This document shows positions 17,617-28,366 of a stretch of DNA of 64,000 bases, piece by piece. The position numbers and the translations under genes are program-made. Source of the stretch: Streptomyces sp. DHE7-1 (GTDB lineage: Bacteria > Actinomycetota > Actinomycetes > Streptomycetales > Streptomycetaceae); the NCBI GenBank assembly GCA_016432725.1, contig JACJDG010000003.1, forward strand, positions 2,914,001 to 2,978,000, given 5' to 3'. The notes beneath the pieces were generated by a model that was not told the origin of the DNA, did no database searches, and was given only the letters and a program-made list of their open reading frames with translations. Position 1 is the stretch's first letter. The number at the start of each line of letters is the position of its first letter.

Positions 17617-18891
17617 TCAGCCGACCAGCCCCGGTGTGATCCTCACCGTCCAGGCCCCGGACGTCGTCCGCTCCTCCACCTCGACCTTCACCCCCTCACC
17701 CGGCACCGTGAAGCTCTCACCGAGGGCGACAGGGGCGTCGGCCAGGGGCGGGTAGACCGAGTTCTCCCAGCAGGCCTCGGTGCCGGGATGGGCGTCCACC
17801 ACCTCGATCGGCCCGCCGCCGGACGCCTCACCGCTGCGCACGCGGTACACCAGCACCCCCTGCCGGCAGGCCGCCTGATCGTTCCCGGCCGGCCCGCGCG
17901 CCTCGAACGCGAGCGCGCTGTCCGGGCCGGTGCGCACCACCGCCAGCTTGGTCCCGTGGCCCAGGCCGAACGCCGGGGCGCCCGCCGCACCCGCGCCGCC
18001 GGAACCGGTTCCGCCCGCCCCGGCCCCGGCCCCGGCGGTCAGCGGCTCCAGGGTCAGCCGGGTCGGCCCCGTGCCCCGGACGCACGCCACCTGGCGCGGG
18101 TCCAGCCAGCCCAGCTTCCACTTGTGCCAGGCGAACAGATCCGGGGCGAGTCCGAACTGGCTGCCCATCAGGTCCCAGTCGCCGACGTAGGTGTCCCAGT
18201 CGCCCTTGCCGTCGACCGGACGGTGGTACAGGTCGGGCAGGTCGAAGACGTGTCCGGTCTCGTGGGCCAGCACCAGGCGGTCCGGCGGATGCTTTTCGAA
18301 CACGGTGACGACCCGGCGGACGTCGGTGCCGTCGACCCGCATCGGGGTCTGGAGGTTGACCACCTTCGTCGCGTCCGAGTCGACACCGGGCGCGTCCGGA
18401 TCGGCCACGAGATAGACCACGTCGTAGCGGGAGAAGTCCACCTCCCCGTCGGCCGCGGCGAAGGCGTCGCGCAGGTAGGCGGCCCGGTCCGCGGCGCTCC
18501 AGTCACGCCTTATGGCGTACGCGGTCGACGGCCTCGGCATGCGCAGCCAGTGCTTCAGCGGGTGCGGGCGCAGGGCGAACCTGCCGTAGGACGCCTGTTC
18601 GTAGAACCGGCTGGTGGCGGGGAAGTGGTCGGCGGCCAGTTCCTCGGGCGTGGTCTCCGGGTGGGCGTCCGGGAACGACAGGAAGATCATGACGGCGTCG
18701 AGCGTCCCGGCCGGCCGGGGGTAGGCGCTGTTCCAGGTGTCCACGCCCTCCGAGTGGTGGGCCTCGGTCCGGTGCAGTGCGCAGGGGGTCGTCGAGAAGG
18801 GCTCGGCGACCGACGGGCCGGTGAGGATCGAGGTGGCGGCGAGCGCCGACATCGTGGTGGCCACGGCGGCGGTGCTGCGCAGCTTGGGCAC
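17617..18891 (-). CDS. Secreted M6-family zinc metalloprotease
   Basis: This is an extracellular metalloprotease of 424 residues related to immune inhibitor A. A GTG start at 18891 has an ideal GGAGG eight bases upstream and opens a signal peptide (KLRSTAAVATTMSALAATSIL, cleavage near residue 30). The catalytic zinc motif HETGH is at residues 210-214, followed by VFDLPDLYH. The third ligand region includes GDWDLMGSQFGLAPDLFAWHKWKLGW, typical of M6 enzymes. A Gly/Ala-rich linker near residue 300 leads to a C-terminal beta domain (VLVYRVRSGE, SGAWTVRI). It ends close to the tRNA-Lys terminator, facing it. Confidence 0.88.
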   Translation of the reverse strand: MPKLRSTAAVATTMSALAATSILTGPSVAEPFSTTPCALHRTEAHHSEGVDTWNSAYPRPAGTLDAVMIFLSFPDAHPETTPEELAADHFPATSRFYEQASYGRFALRPHPLKHWLRMPRPSTAYAIRRDWSAADRAAYLRDAFAAADGEVDFSRYDVVYLVADPDAPGVDSDATKVVNLQTPMRVDGTDVRRVVTVFEKHPPDRLVLAHETGHVFDLPDLYHRPVDGKGDWDTYVGDWDLMGSQFGLAPDLFAWHKWKLGWLDPRQVACVRGTGPTRLTLEPLTAGAGAGAGGTGSGGAGAAGAPAFGLGHGTKLAVVRTGPDSALAFEARGPAGNDQAACRQGVLVYRVRSGEASGGGPIEVVDAHPGTEACWENSVYPPLADAPVALGESFTVPGEGVKVEVEERTTSGAWTVRITPGLVG

Positions 18892-19217
18892 GGAAATGAC
18901 CTCCGGAGGCGGTTCGCGGGACACCGCATCCAGAGTGTGCGAGATTATTGCGATTCGTCCTGTTTGCCTGAACCAGAAGGGTGAGTGCGCCCGTTTGCGC
19001 GGCGCGCACATCGGCGGCCGACACCCCGAAACACTCACGGAACGTCACAACTGGTCGAGGGCCTGAAGAACCCGTCCAGGTGCGGGCAGAAACGATCTGT
19101 CAGAACCTGTGGTCTGTCCGGGACACTGGCAAGTGGCTGGAAGGCCCAAGGGCCAGCCTCTATGATCGGCACACTTTCCGGCACGGACAGAGATCGAGTG
19201 CACTGCGGGAGCGAGCG
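18892..19217. other. Divergent promoter region between M6 protease and cdgA
   Basis: These 326 bp contain no convincing gene. They are less GC-rich around 18935-18985, where the protease promoter would be expected. A TATGAT hexamer at 19161-19166 is a plausible -10 element for cdgA. In S. coelicolor cdgA is a BldD target; no clear BldD box could be assigned here by eye. Confidence 0.5.
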
Positions 19218-21010
19218 GTGAGCGGAACGTCCGAAGGGCCGACGCCCGCGGCAGACCTCGACCGGTCAGCCGTCACAGACAGTGATCACAGCATCTACCA
19301 CCGTGTCTTCGCGGCCGCCCCGCTGCCCATGGCGGTCGTCGACCCCGAGGGCCTCGTCGTCGGCGCCAACGCCGCCCTCGGCGAACTTCTCGGCGCCGAT
19401 CCGCGGACCCTGACCGGGCGCGCCGCCGCCGATCTGGTGGACCTCGCCTCGGACACCCGCACCTGGCACGCCTACCGCGAGGTCCTGCGCGGCCGGCAGG
19501 CGAAGCTGCGCTGCACCCGCAGGATCAAGCACCCCGAGGGGCACTCGGTGTGGGTGCAGGTCACCGTGACCCCGCTGGCCGACGGCGGACCGGGCGTACT
19601 GGTCTCGGCCACCGACATCAGCGCCCGCCGCGAACTCCAGTCCCGCCTGCGGCACTTGGAGATGCACGACCCGGTGACCCGGCTGCCCAACCGCACCCTG
19701 TTCTTCGAGCGCCTGACGGCCGCGCTGGATGCGGAGGCCTACGAGCACAGCGGCACCGGCCGGATCGGCCTGTGCTACCTGGACATCGACGGTTTCAAGG
19801 CCGTCAACGACACCCTCGGCCACCGGGTCGGCGACCGGCTGCTCGCGGCGGTCGCCGAACGCCTGACCCGGGTCGCCGACGAGGCCGGCCACGCCCGCGC
19901 CGGAACCCCGCTGGTGGCGCGGCTCGGCGGCGACGAGTTCGCCCTGCTGGTCGAGGACTCCACCGGAACCGAGCAGGTCGCCGATCTCGCCGAGTCCGCG
20001 TTGAAGGCCCTGGAGGAGCCGTTCGACCTGGCCGGGCAGCGGCTGTCGCTGACCGCCTCCATCGGCGTCGTCGAGCGGCACGCGGCCGGCACGACCGCGA
20101 CCGGTCTGATGCAGGCGGCCGACACGACGCTGTACTGGGCGAAGGCGGACGGCAAAGGCCGCTGGACCCTGTTCGACCCCGAGCGCAACGCGCACCGCAT
20201 GACCCGCCAGGCCCTCTCCTCCACCCTGCGCCCCGCCATCGAGCGCGGTGAATTCGCCCTGGAGTACCAGCCGTTGGTGGGCATGGAGGACGGACGGCTC
20301 AGCGGTGTCGAGGCATTGGTGCGCTGGCACCACCCCCAGTTCGGCACGCTGACGCCGAATCGGTTCATCGCACTGGCCGAGGAGGACGGCTCGATCGTGC
20401 AGCTCGGCCGCTGGGCGCTCGCGACCGCCTGCCGGCAGGCCCGCCGCTGGCAGCTCGACCACCCCGACGAGCCGCCGATCTTCGTCAGCGTGAACGTGGC
20501 CGTGCGCCAGGTGTGGGACTCCGACCTGGTGGCGGACGTGGCCCAGACCCTCGCCGAGACCGGACTCGCCCCGCACCTGCTCCAGCTCGAACTGACCGAG
20601 TCGGCCGTGATGGGCTCGGCCGGCCGGCCGCTCCAGGCCCTGCAGGCGCTCAGCGACATGGGCGTGCGCATCGCCATCGACGACTTCGGCACCGGCTACT
20701 CGAACCTGGCGTACCTGAGCCGGCTGCCGGTGAAGGTCCTGAAGCTGGACGGCTCCTTCGTGCGCGGCTTCCAGTACGAGGAGGCAGCGAAGGGCGCACC
20801 CCAGGTGCCGCCCAACCCGGCCGACGAGGTGATCGTGGAGGCGATGATCCAGCTCGCCCACCGGCTCGGCCTGACCGTCACCGCCGAGTGCGTGGAGACC
20901 TCGGCGCAGGCCACCCGGCTGCGCCGGATCGGCTGCGACACCGGGCAGGGCTGGCTGTACTCCCGTCCGGTGCCGCCGGATCGTATCTCCGAGCTGCTCG
21001 GGACCCAGGA

Positions 21011-21032
<22 letters not shown>
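19218..21032 (+). CDS. cdgA: PAS-GGDEF-EAL cyclic-di-GMP enzyme, CdgA-like
   Basis: This is a soluble cyclic-di-GMP turnover protein of 604 residues. A PAS domain (about residues 28-140) comes first. A GGDEF domain follows with an intact active site, RLGGDEF, at residues 237-241. The EAL domain has an intact GVEALVRW motif (EAL at 365-367) and the catalytic neighbours ELTES and [11 protein letters not shown]. Both catalytic motifs look functional, as in bifunctional Streptomyces CdgA, where altered levels change development and antibiotic production. The GTG at 19218 has GGGAG upstream at six bases. The 3' end overlaps the convergent oxidoreductase gene by 22 bp. The symbol rests on domain order and neighbourhood. 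Confidence 0.88.
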
Positions 21033-22098
<1,066 letters not shown>

Positions 22099-22197
22099 GG
22101 TGTGTGCCTCCTGTTTCTGGCCGTGAGCTGTCCAGCGTGGGCCAACAGGAGGCTGTCCCCGTTTATTCCGGGGCCCCTTGCCGGCCCCCGCTCCCGG

Positions 22198-22929
22198 TCA
22201 GGCCTGGACGATCGGCTCGCGGGTGAACAGCGCACCCAGCTCGGGGGCGTTCACCCGCCGGTCGGCCAGGCGCAGCGCCTCCCACACGGTCACCTGGTTG
22301 GCGGTGAGCACCGGCTTGGACAGGGACTTCTCCAGCAGGCCGAGGTGGGCGGCCGTGCGCAGCGCGGTGTCCGGCAGCAGCACGGCCTGGGCGTCGGCGA
22401 CGTCCGCGGCCCTGGCCAGCGTCAGCACCTCCTCCTCGCCCCAGGTACCGACCTCGGCCGCCGTGACGATCCCGGACGACCGGGTCGCGACCACCTCCAG
22501 TCCCCCGGCCCGCAGGAAGTCCGTGAACAGCGCGGCCACCTCCTCCGGGTACGTGGCGCCCACGGCCACCCGGCGCACGCCGATCTCGCGGGCCGCGTGC
22601 ACGAAGGCGAAGGACGTGGAGGAGGCGGGCATCCCGGCCATCAGGGCCAGTGACCGCACCTGCTCCTGGGCCCCGTCCCAGCCGTGCACGAAGCTGCCGC
22701 TGGTGCACGCCCACACCACCGTCTCGGCGCCGGTCAGCCGCAGCCGCTCCATGCCGTCGGCGAGCCGCTCGGGCGATCCCATCTCGCGCAGCGCGTCGAC
22801 GCGGTGCGCGTCCTCCCCGATGTCGGTGTGCACCAGGTCCACCCGGATGTCGCTGCCGAGGAGCTGCTCGATGCGCGGGTAGTCGTCCTCCCCGGAGTGG
22901 CCCGGGTAGAGGAATCCGAGTGCAGTCAT
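22198..22929 (-). CDS. Maleate isomerase / Asp-Glu racemase family protein 1
   Basis: This is a cytoplasmic cofactor-independent isomerase or decarboxylase of the Asp/Glu racemase superfamily. The two-cysteine fold has one cysteine in VVWACTSGSFVHG. The second catalytic position is replaced around LLPDTALRT, where maleate isomerases carry Cys. Other family blocks are AVGATYPEEV and KPVLTANQVTVWEALR. Its start overlaps the stop of its paralogue (ATGA), so the two are co-translated and may form one hetero-oligomeric enzyme. The apparent loss of one of the two active-site cysteines here, against its presence in the partner, is notable. EutA of ectoine catabolism belongs to the same superfamily. 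Confidence 0.85.
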   Translation of the reverse strand: MTALGFLYPGHSGEDDYPRIEQLLGSDIRVDLVHTDIGEDAHRVDALREMGSPERLADGMERLRLTGAETVVWACTSGSFVHGWDGAQEQVRSLALMAGMPASSTSFAFVHAAREIGVRRVAVGATYPEEVAALFTDFLRAGGLEVVATRSSGIVTAAEVGTWGEEEVLTLARAADVADAQAVLLPDTALRTAAHLGLLEKSLSKPVLTANQVTVWEALRLADRRVNAPELGALFTREPIVQA

Positions 22930-23720
22930 GTCAGCCCTTCTCCGTGTTCCTGTGTCTCTTCGGGCAGTGCGGGCCAGTCACGCGCCGTCTCGTCGAGCAG
23001 CGCCTGATAGGGCCCCACGGCTCGGGTACCCAGTCGGCGCAGCGCCGCCCACATCGTGACCTGGTTGGCCGAGAGCACGGGGATGCGCAGTTCTGCCTCG
23101 AGCTGGGGGATCACGTCGTACGTGGGGAGGTTGGTGCAGGAGATGAACAGCGCGTCGGCCGAGCCGGGCCGGACCGCGCGCCGGGCCATCGCGACCACGT
23201 CCCGGTACGGCACCCGCCAGATGTGCCGGGTCAGCCCCATGAAGGCGCACCCGGCGACCCGCACGCCGGCCTCGGCGACGAACGCTTCCAGGGCCCGGGT
23301 GACGGACACCGTGTACGGGGTGACCAGCGCGACCCGCCGTATCCCCAGCTCGCCGAGCGCCTCCACGAGCGCCCCGGAGGTCGTCACCGACGGCAGCTCG
23401 CCGGACCGGCTCATCGCCGCGCACATCGCCCGCTCCCCGGACCTGCCGCCGACGAAGCTGCCCGAGGTGCAGGCGTAGGCGACGACCTCGGGGGCGACGG
23501 CGTTCAGCGCGCGCACCGCCTCGCCGAGGGTCTGGTGCTCGCTGACCAGCCGGGCGAGGTCCAGACTCACCTCGACGGGCACGAACGGGGTACGGGTCAG
23601 ATGCAGCGACACCCCGTCCGGCACCCAGCGCCACAGCTCGCGGTCCAGCGCGAAGTCGAACGGGGCCACGACCCCGACACCGCGCTGGGGGCGGGGACCG
23701 CCGAGAAAGGAGACGTCCAT
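22926..23720 (-). CDS. Maleate isomerase / arylmalonate decarboxylase family protein 2
   Basis: This is a paralogue of the following gene, 264 residues. Both superfamily cysteines appear present: VAYACTSGSFVGG and ALFISCTNLPTYDVI. Conserved blocks include VALVTPYTVSVTRALEAF and PVLSANQVTMWAALRRLG. It is the first gene of a two-gene operon and is divergent from the D-2-hydroxyacid dehydrogenase (123 bp apart). Full-length family members are about 240-260 residues, so it is complete. The reaction could be cis-trans isomerisation of a dicarboxylate or decarboxylation of a malonate-like acid; the sequence does not decide. Confidence 0.87.
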   Translation of the reverse strand: MDVSFLGGPRPQRGVGVVAPFDFALDRELWRWVPDGVSLHLTRTPFVPVEVSLDLARLVSEHQTLGEAVRALNAVAPEVVAYACTSGSFVGGRSGERAMCAAMSRSGELPSVTTSGALVEALGELGIRRVALVTPYTVSVTRALEAFVAEAGVRVAGCAFMGLTRHIWRVPYRDVVAMARRAVRPGSADALFISCTNLPTYDVIPQLEAELRIPVLSANQVTMWAALRRLGTRAVGPYQALLDETARDWPALPEETQEHGEGLT

Positions 23721-23843
23721 GGCACACCTGCCTCACGCGGGGAGACGAGGGCAACGGTCGCTGGATACGCCCGTGTTGACGAAGGTAGATTCGGGTGCGA
23801 GCGTGGTCAATCCGCGCATGTCAGACGCTCGGAGCCGCCCCGT

Positions 23844-24797
23844 ATGACGTCGACTCTCCCCACTCTCCTCGTGCTGGACGCCGACCCGCCGCCCCGGCTC
23901 GGCCGGCTGACCGGCCGCGCCCGGATCGAGCACACGGACGCGGCCGGCCTCGCTTCCCGGCTGCCGGACGCGGACGTGCTGCTGGTGTGGGACTTCACCT
24001 CGCACGCGGTGCGCGCGGCCTGGCCGGGCGAGGGACCGCGGCCGCGCTGGGTGCACACGGCGAGCGCCGGGGTGGACCATCTGATGTGCCCGGAGCTGGC
24101 CGCGTCCGACACCGTGGTGACCAACGCGCGCGGGGTCTTCGACCAGCCGATCGCGGAGTACGTGGCCGCGCTGGTGCTGGCGGTCGCCAAGGATCTGCCG
24201 CGCACCCTGGAGCTGCAGCGGGAGCGGACCTGGCGGCACCGGGAGACCCGCCGGGTGGCGGGCACGCGCGCGTGCGTGGTCGGTTCGGGGCCGATCGGGC
24301 GGGCGATCGCGCGCACCCTGAAGGCACTGGACGTGACCACGGCCCTGGTCGGCCGGGTGCCGCGCACCGGCGTCCACGGCCCCGGCGACCTCGACCGGCT
24401 GATCGCCCGTGCCGACTGGGTGATCGCCGCCGCGCCGCTGACCGAGCAGACGCACCACATGTTCGACACCCGCCGGTTCGGCGTGATGCAGCCCTCGGCG
24501 GTCTTCGTGAACGTCGGCCGCGGGCAGCTCGTCGACGAGGACGCCCTGGCGCAGGCGCTGCGCAGACGATGGATCGCGGGCGCCGCGCTGGACGTGTTCA
24601 CCGCCGAGCCGCTGCCCGCGGACAGCCCGCTGTGGGGTCTTCCGGGACTGGTCGTCTCCCCGCACATGAGCGGCGACACGGTCGGCTGGCGGGACGAACT
24701 GGGCGCGCAGTTCGTGGAGTTGTACGAGCGGTGGGCGGCGGGCAGGTCACTGCTGAACGTGGTCGACAAGAAGCGCGGATACGTGCCCGGTCACTGA
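23844..24797 (+). CDS. D-2-hydroxyacid dehydrogenase
   Basis: This is an NAD(P)-dependent 2-hydroxyacid dehydrogenase of 317 residues. The nucleotide-binding glycine motif is VVGSGPIGRAIA. Substrate-site blocks are HTASAGVDHL and NARGVFDQPIAEYV. The catalytic Arg/Glu/His region includes FVNVGRGQLVDEDAL and SPHMSGDT. The family His is in SPHMSG. The start is the ATG at 23844 with GGAG nine bases upstream. The amidase gene begins 16 bp after its stop, so they form an operon within the catabolic block. Confidence 0.9.
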   Translation: MTSTLPTLLVLDADPPPRLGRLTGRARIEHTDAAGLASRLPDADVLLVWDFTSHAVRAAWPGEGPRPRWVHTASAGVDHLMCPELAASDTVVTNARGVFDQPIAEYVAALVLAVAKDLPRTLELQRERTWRHRETRRVAGTRACVVGSGPIGRAIARTLKALDVTTALVGRVPRTGVHGPGDLDRLIARADWVIAAAPLTEQTHHMFDTRRFGVMQPSAVFVNVGRGQLVDEDALAQALRRRWIAGAALDVFTAEPLPADSPLWGLPGLVVSPHMSGDTVGWRDELGAQFVELYERWAAGRSLLNVVDKKRGYVPGH

Positions 24798-24813
24798 CCC
24801 ACCAGGAGGGTCC

Positions 24814-26202
24814 ATGCAGCTCACCGACCTGACCGCCGTACAGCTCCTCGACGGTTACCGCAAGGGCGAGTTCGGGCCCGTGGAGGCGACCGGGCAGGCG
24901 CTGGAGCGGGCCCGGCGGATCCAGCCGGAGGTCAACGCGTTCGTACGGCTCCTGGAGGAGGAGGCGTACGCGCGGGCCCGGGAGTCCGAGGAGCGCTGGC
25001 GGCGCGGTGAACCGGCCGGGCTGCTGGACGGGGTGCCGGTGACGGTGAAGGACATCCTGCTGCTGCGCGGCCATCCGACCCTGCGCGGCTCGAAGGCCGT
25101 GTCCGAGCAGGGGCGGTGGGACGAGGACGCGCCCTCGGTCGCCCGGCTGCGCGAGCACGGGGCGGTGTTCATCGGCAAGACGACGACCCCGGAGTACGGC
25201 TGGAAGGGCGTCACGGACTCCCCGCTGTCCGGCGTGACCCGCAATCCGCACGCCCCGTCCCGCACCGCGGGCGGTTCCAGCGGCGGCAGCGCGGCGGCCG
25301 TCGCGCTGGGCGCGGGCCCGCTCTCGCTGGGCACGGACGGCGGCGGGAGCATCCGCATCCCGGCCGCGTTCTGCGGGATCTTCGGGCTGAAGCCGACGTA
25401 CGGCCGGGTGCCGCTGTACCCGGCGAGCGCGTTCGGCACGCTCTCGCACGTCGGCCCGATGACCCGGGACGCGGCGGACGCGGCGCTGATGCTGGACGTC
25501 ATCGGCGTGCCCGACCCGCGCGACTGGTCGGCGCTGCCCGCCCCGGCGCGTTCGTTCCGGGCCGCGCTGGACGGCGGGGTGCGCGGGCTGCGGATGGCCT
25601 ACTCGCCCACCCTGGGCGGTCAGGTGGCCGTGCAGCCTGCGGTCGCCGCCGCGGTACGGCGGGCGGTGGCCGGGCTCGCGGACCTCGGCGCCTACGTCGA
25701 GGAGGCCGACCCGGACTTCAGCGACCCGGTGGAGGCCTTCCACACCCTGTGGTTCGCCGGCGCGGCCCGGGTCACCGAGCACCTGCCGCCGCGGACGCGG
25801 ACGCTGCTCGACCCGGGCCTGCGGGAGATCTGCGTCCCGGGCGCGCGGGCGAGCGCGCTGGACTACCTGGCGGCGGTGGACGTCCGGACGGACCTGGGCC
25901 GCCGGATGGGCCTGTTCCACGAGCGGTACGACCTGCTGCTGACCCCGGCCCTGCCGCTGACGGCGTTCGAGGCGGGCCGGGAGGTGCCGGCGGGCTCGGG
26001 GCTGCGGCGCTGGACCGGGTGGACGCCGTTCACCTACCCGTTCAACCTGACGCAGCAGCCCGCCGCCACCGTCCCGGTCGGTGCGGACGGCGACGGACTG
26101 CCGGTGGGTCTGCAGATCGTGGCCGCGCGGCACCGCGACGACCTGGTGCTGCGCGCGGCCCACGCGCTCTATGCGGCGCGGCTCACGCTCGGCGGAAGCT
26201 GA
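24814..26202 (+). CDS. Amidase-signature family hydrolase
   Basis: This is an amidase of 462 residues that hydrolyses a C-N (amide) bond by the Ser-cisSer-Lys triad. The Lys is in VPVTVKDILLL. The Gly/Ser loop is SRTAGGSSGGSAAAVALG, and the nucleophile region is LGTDGGGSIRIPAAFCG. The GGGS-IRIP block and the C-terminal TYPFNLTQQPAATVPVG are typical. An AGGAGG ribosome site lies just upstream of the ATG. It follows the dehydrogenase by 16 bp, and its 3' end overlaps the convergent DUF3830 gene by 20 bp. The natural amide is unknown. Confidence 0.93.
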   Translation: MQLTDLTAVQLLDGYRKGEFGPVEATGQALERARRIQPEVNAFVRLLEEEAYARARESEERWRRGEPAGLLDGVPVTVKDILLLRGHPTLRGSKAVSEQGRWDEDAPSVARLREHGAVFIGKTTTPEYGWKGVTDSPLSGVTRNPHAPSRTAGGSSGGSAAAVALGAGPLSLGTDGGGSIRIPAAFCGIFGLKPTYGRVPLYPASAFGTLSHVGPMTRDAADAALMLDVIGVPDPRDWSALPAPARSFRAALDGGVRGLRMAYSPTLGGQVAVQPAVAAAVRRAVAGLADLGAYVEEADPDFSDPVEAFHTLWFAGAARVTEHLPPRTRTLLDPGLREICVPGARASALDYLAAVDVRTDLGRRMGLFHERYDLLLTPALPLTAFEAGREVPAGSGLRRWTGWTPFTYPFNLTQQPAATVPVGADGDGLPVGLQIVAARHRDDLVLRAAHALYAARLTLGGS

Positions 26203-26677
26203 GCGTCTCCCCCGCCGCCCCGGTCCGCCACAGGTCGTTGCAGGCCTCGGCCATCCGGTCGAGGCCGTCCGTCACCTGGCCCCAGACGATCCCGGGCACC
26301 CAGCCCACGTCGCCGTTGAGCAGCAGGTTGTTGCGTTCGTAGAACAGGGCCAGGTCGACCAGGGTGGTGCCGGGGCGGACCTCGCGGTCGTAGCCGTAGG
26401 CCCGGGTGCCCAGTTCGGCACCGGCGAAGGAGAAGTAGCAGAGGTCACCGGGAATCGGGGTGACCGTGGGGTTCTCCAGTGGGGGTTCGGTGGAGGCGAA
26501 GGGCGGGAAGAGGGCGTAGATCTCGTTGCGCGCGTACTTGGCGTGGTAGACGTCGCCCGCCAGTGGCAGTGCCTCCCACACCGCCGTGCAGGTCAGGGGC
26601 GCGCGGTCGTCCAGGAGGCGTGCCGTGCAGCGCACGCCCCGTCGGTCCAGTGAGACTGTGACGAATCGTTCGGCCAT
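26183..26677 (-). CDS. DUF3830 family protein (cyclophilin-like fold)
   Basis: This is a small cytoplasmic protein of 164 residues. Its sequence (FVTVSLDRRGVRCTARLLDDRAPLTCTAVWEALP, HAKYARNEIYALFP and PGDLCYFSF) fits DUF3830, a cyclophilin-like family that is often encoded beside amidases and amino-acid-type ABC transporters. It is divergent from the ABC transporter operon with 46 bp between the starts and convergent with the amidase. No enzymatic function is established, so none is assigned. Confidence 0.75.
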   Translation of the reverse strand: MAERFVTVSLDRRGVRCTARLLDDRAPLTCTAVWEALPLAGDVYHAKYARNEIYALFPPFASTEPPLENPTVTPIPGDLCYFSFAGAELGTRAYGYDREVRPGTTLVDLALFYERNNLLLNGDVGWVPGIVWGQVTDGLDRMAEACNDLWRTGAAGETLSFRRA

Positions 26678-26723
26678 GAAACAAGGGTGCATAGGGCGGA
26701 TGCGTCTGGGTAGCCGCGCCGCC

Positions 26724-27650
26724 ATGGCTCCACCACTTGGGAACGAATCACACATATTCCGGTCAAAACACAGACAGAGCAGGCGTTCTCTGCTCGCGGG
26801 CGTCGCGGCGGTCGGTGCGGTGGGCGCGCTGGGTGCCACGGGCTGCACACGGGTGGCCTCGGCATCGGACGAGAACGGCGGTGAACTGCTCGACCGGCTG
26901 AGGGCGCAGGGGGTCGTACGGCTCGGGATCGCCGGTGAGATCCCCTTCGGTTACATCGACCGGGACGGTCATCTCACCGGTGAGGCGCCCGAGCTGGCGA
27001 AGGCGGTCTTCAAGCGGCTCGGAGTGGACCGGGTGCAGCCGGTGCCGACGGAGTTCGGCTCGCTGATCCCCGGTCTCAACTCCCAGCAGTTCGACGTCGT
27101 CGCCGCCGGCATGTACGTCAATCCCGAGCGCTGCGAGCAGGTGATCTTCGCCGATCCGGACTACCAGATGCTGGATGCGTTCATCGTCCGCAAGGGGAAC
27201 CCGAAGGGGTTGCACTCCTACCAGGACGTGGTGGAGAAGAAGGCCAGGTTCGCCACCGGCACCGGGTACGCCGAGATCGCGTACGCGGTGGAGGCCGGTT
27301 ACAAGGAGAGCGACATCCTGATCGTCCCCGACCAGGTGGCCGGGCTGAACGCCGTGGAGGCCGGGCGGGTCGACGTCTTCGCCGGTACCGCGCTCACCGC
27401 CCGTGAGGTCGTGAAGAAGTCCGCCAAGGCGGAGGCGACCAAGCCGTTCGCCCCGAAGGTCAAGGGCAAGCCGCACGTCGACGGGGGCGCGTTCGCGTTC
27501 CGGCCGACCGAGACGAGGCTGCGCGACGCGTTCAACGCCGAGCTGCGCAAGCTGAAGCGGAGCGGGGAGCTGTTCCGCATCCTGCGGCCCTTCGGTTTCA
27601 CCGAGGCCGAGATGACGGACCTCACCGCGAAGGAGCTGTGCGGCGGATGA
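26724..27650 (+). CDS. ehuB: EhuB-like ABC transporter substrate-binding lipoprotein
   Basis: This is an extracytoplasmic solute-binding protein of family 3 (polar amino-acid type), 308 residues. The N-terminus carries twin Arg residues and a hydrophobic run, ending in a lipobox (GALGATGC, Cys41). The binding-protein core shows LRIGI-like VRLGIAGEIPFGYID, VVAAGMYVNPERCEQVIFADPDY and GGAFAFRPTETRLRDAFN. It is followed immediately by two permeases and an ATPase. Streptomyces homologues are annotated as ectoine/hydroxyectoine transporters. That substrate is only a similarity-based label, since the accompanying enzymes are not the standard ectoine-degradation set. Confidence 0.85.
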   Translation: MAPPLGNESHIFRSKHRQSRRSLLAGVAAVGAVGALGATGCTRVASASDENGGELLDRLRAQGVVRLGIAGEIPFGYIDRDGHLTGEAPELAKAVFKRLGVDRVQPVPTEFGSLIPGLNSQQFDVVAAGMYVNPERCEQVIFADPDYQMLDAFIVRKGNPKGLHSYQDVVEKKARFATGTGYAEIAYAVEAGYKESDILIVPDQVAGLNAVEAGRVDVFAGTALTAREVVKKSAKAEATKPFAPKVKGKPHVDGGAFAFRPTETRLRDAFNAELRKLKRSGELFRILRPFGFTEAEMTDLTAKELCGG

Positions 27651-28366
27651 CCTCGGGGCTCTGGGATCTGGTACTGAAAGGCATATGGACCACCGTCCAG
27701 CTGCTGGTGTTCAGCGCGCTGCTGGCCACGGCGGTGTCCTTCGTCGTCGGCGTCGCGCGCACCCACCGGCTGTGGATCGTGCGCTTCCTCGCCGGCTTCT
27801 ACACCGAGGTGTTCCGCGGTACGTCGGCCCTCGTGATGATCTTCTGGGTGTTCTTCGTGCTGCCCGTCGCCTTCGGCTGGCAGCTCGTACCCCTGTGGGC
27901 GGGCACGCTGGCGCTCGGGCTGACGTACGGCGCGTACGGCTCGGAGATCGTGCGCGGCGCGCTGAACGCGGTCGACCCGGCGCAGCGGGAGGGCGGGATC
28001 GCGCTCGGCTTCACGCCCTGGCAGCGGCTGCGGCTCATCGTCCTGCCGCAGGCGGTGCCGGAGATGATCCCGTCGTTCTCCAACCTGCTGATCGAGCTGC
28101 TCAAGGGCACCGCGCTGGTGTCGGTCATGGGCATGGGCGATCTGACGTTCAGCGCCAACCTGGTGCGGCTCGCGCTGCAGCAGAGCGCGGAGATCTACAC
28201 GTACGTGCTGCTGATCTACTTCGCGATCGCCTTCGTGCTCACCAGGCTGATGCGCGGACTGGAGAAGCGGCTGAAGGCCGGGGTCGGCAAGGACCCGGGG
28301 ACGGAGTCGTCGGCGCGTGAGCTGAAGCGGGCGCAGACGACCGGTGTCGGCGGGGGTGTCGCATGA
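27647..28366 (+). CDS. ehuC: EhuC-like ABC transporter permease
   Basis: This is an inner-membrane permease of the HisM/GlnP type, 239 residues. Several hydrophobic segments are visible (VQLLVFSALLATAVSFVVGVA, ALVMIFWVFFVLPVAFGW, YTYVLLIYFAIAFVLTRLM). The EAA loop for ATPase contact reads ALNAVDPAQREGGIALGFTP. It starts at the ATG that overlaps the ehuB stop (ATGA) and ends overlapping the next permease (ATGA). The C-terminal 30 residues form a charged tail. Confidence 0.9.
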   Translation: MTSGLWDLVLKGIWTTVQLLVFSALLATAVSFVVGVARTHRLWIVRFLAGFYTEVFRGTSALVMIFWVFFVLPVAFGWQLVPLWAGTLALGLTYGAYGSEIVRGALNAVDPAQREGGIALGFTPWQRLRLIVLPQAVPEMIPSFSNLLIELLKGTALVSVMGMGDLTFSANLVRLALQQSAEIYTYVLLIYFAIAFVLTRLMRGLEKRLKAGVGKDPGTESSARELKRAQTTGVGGGVA

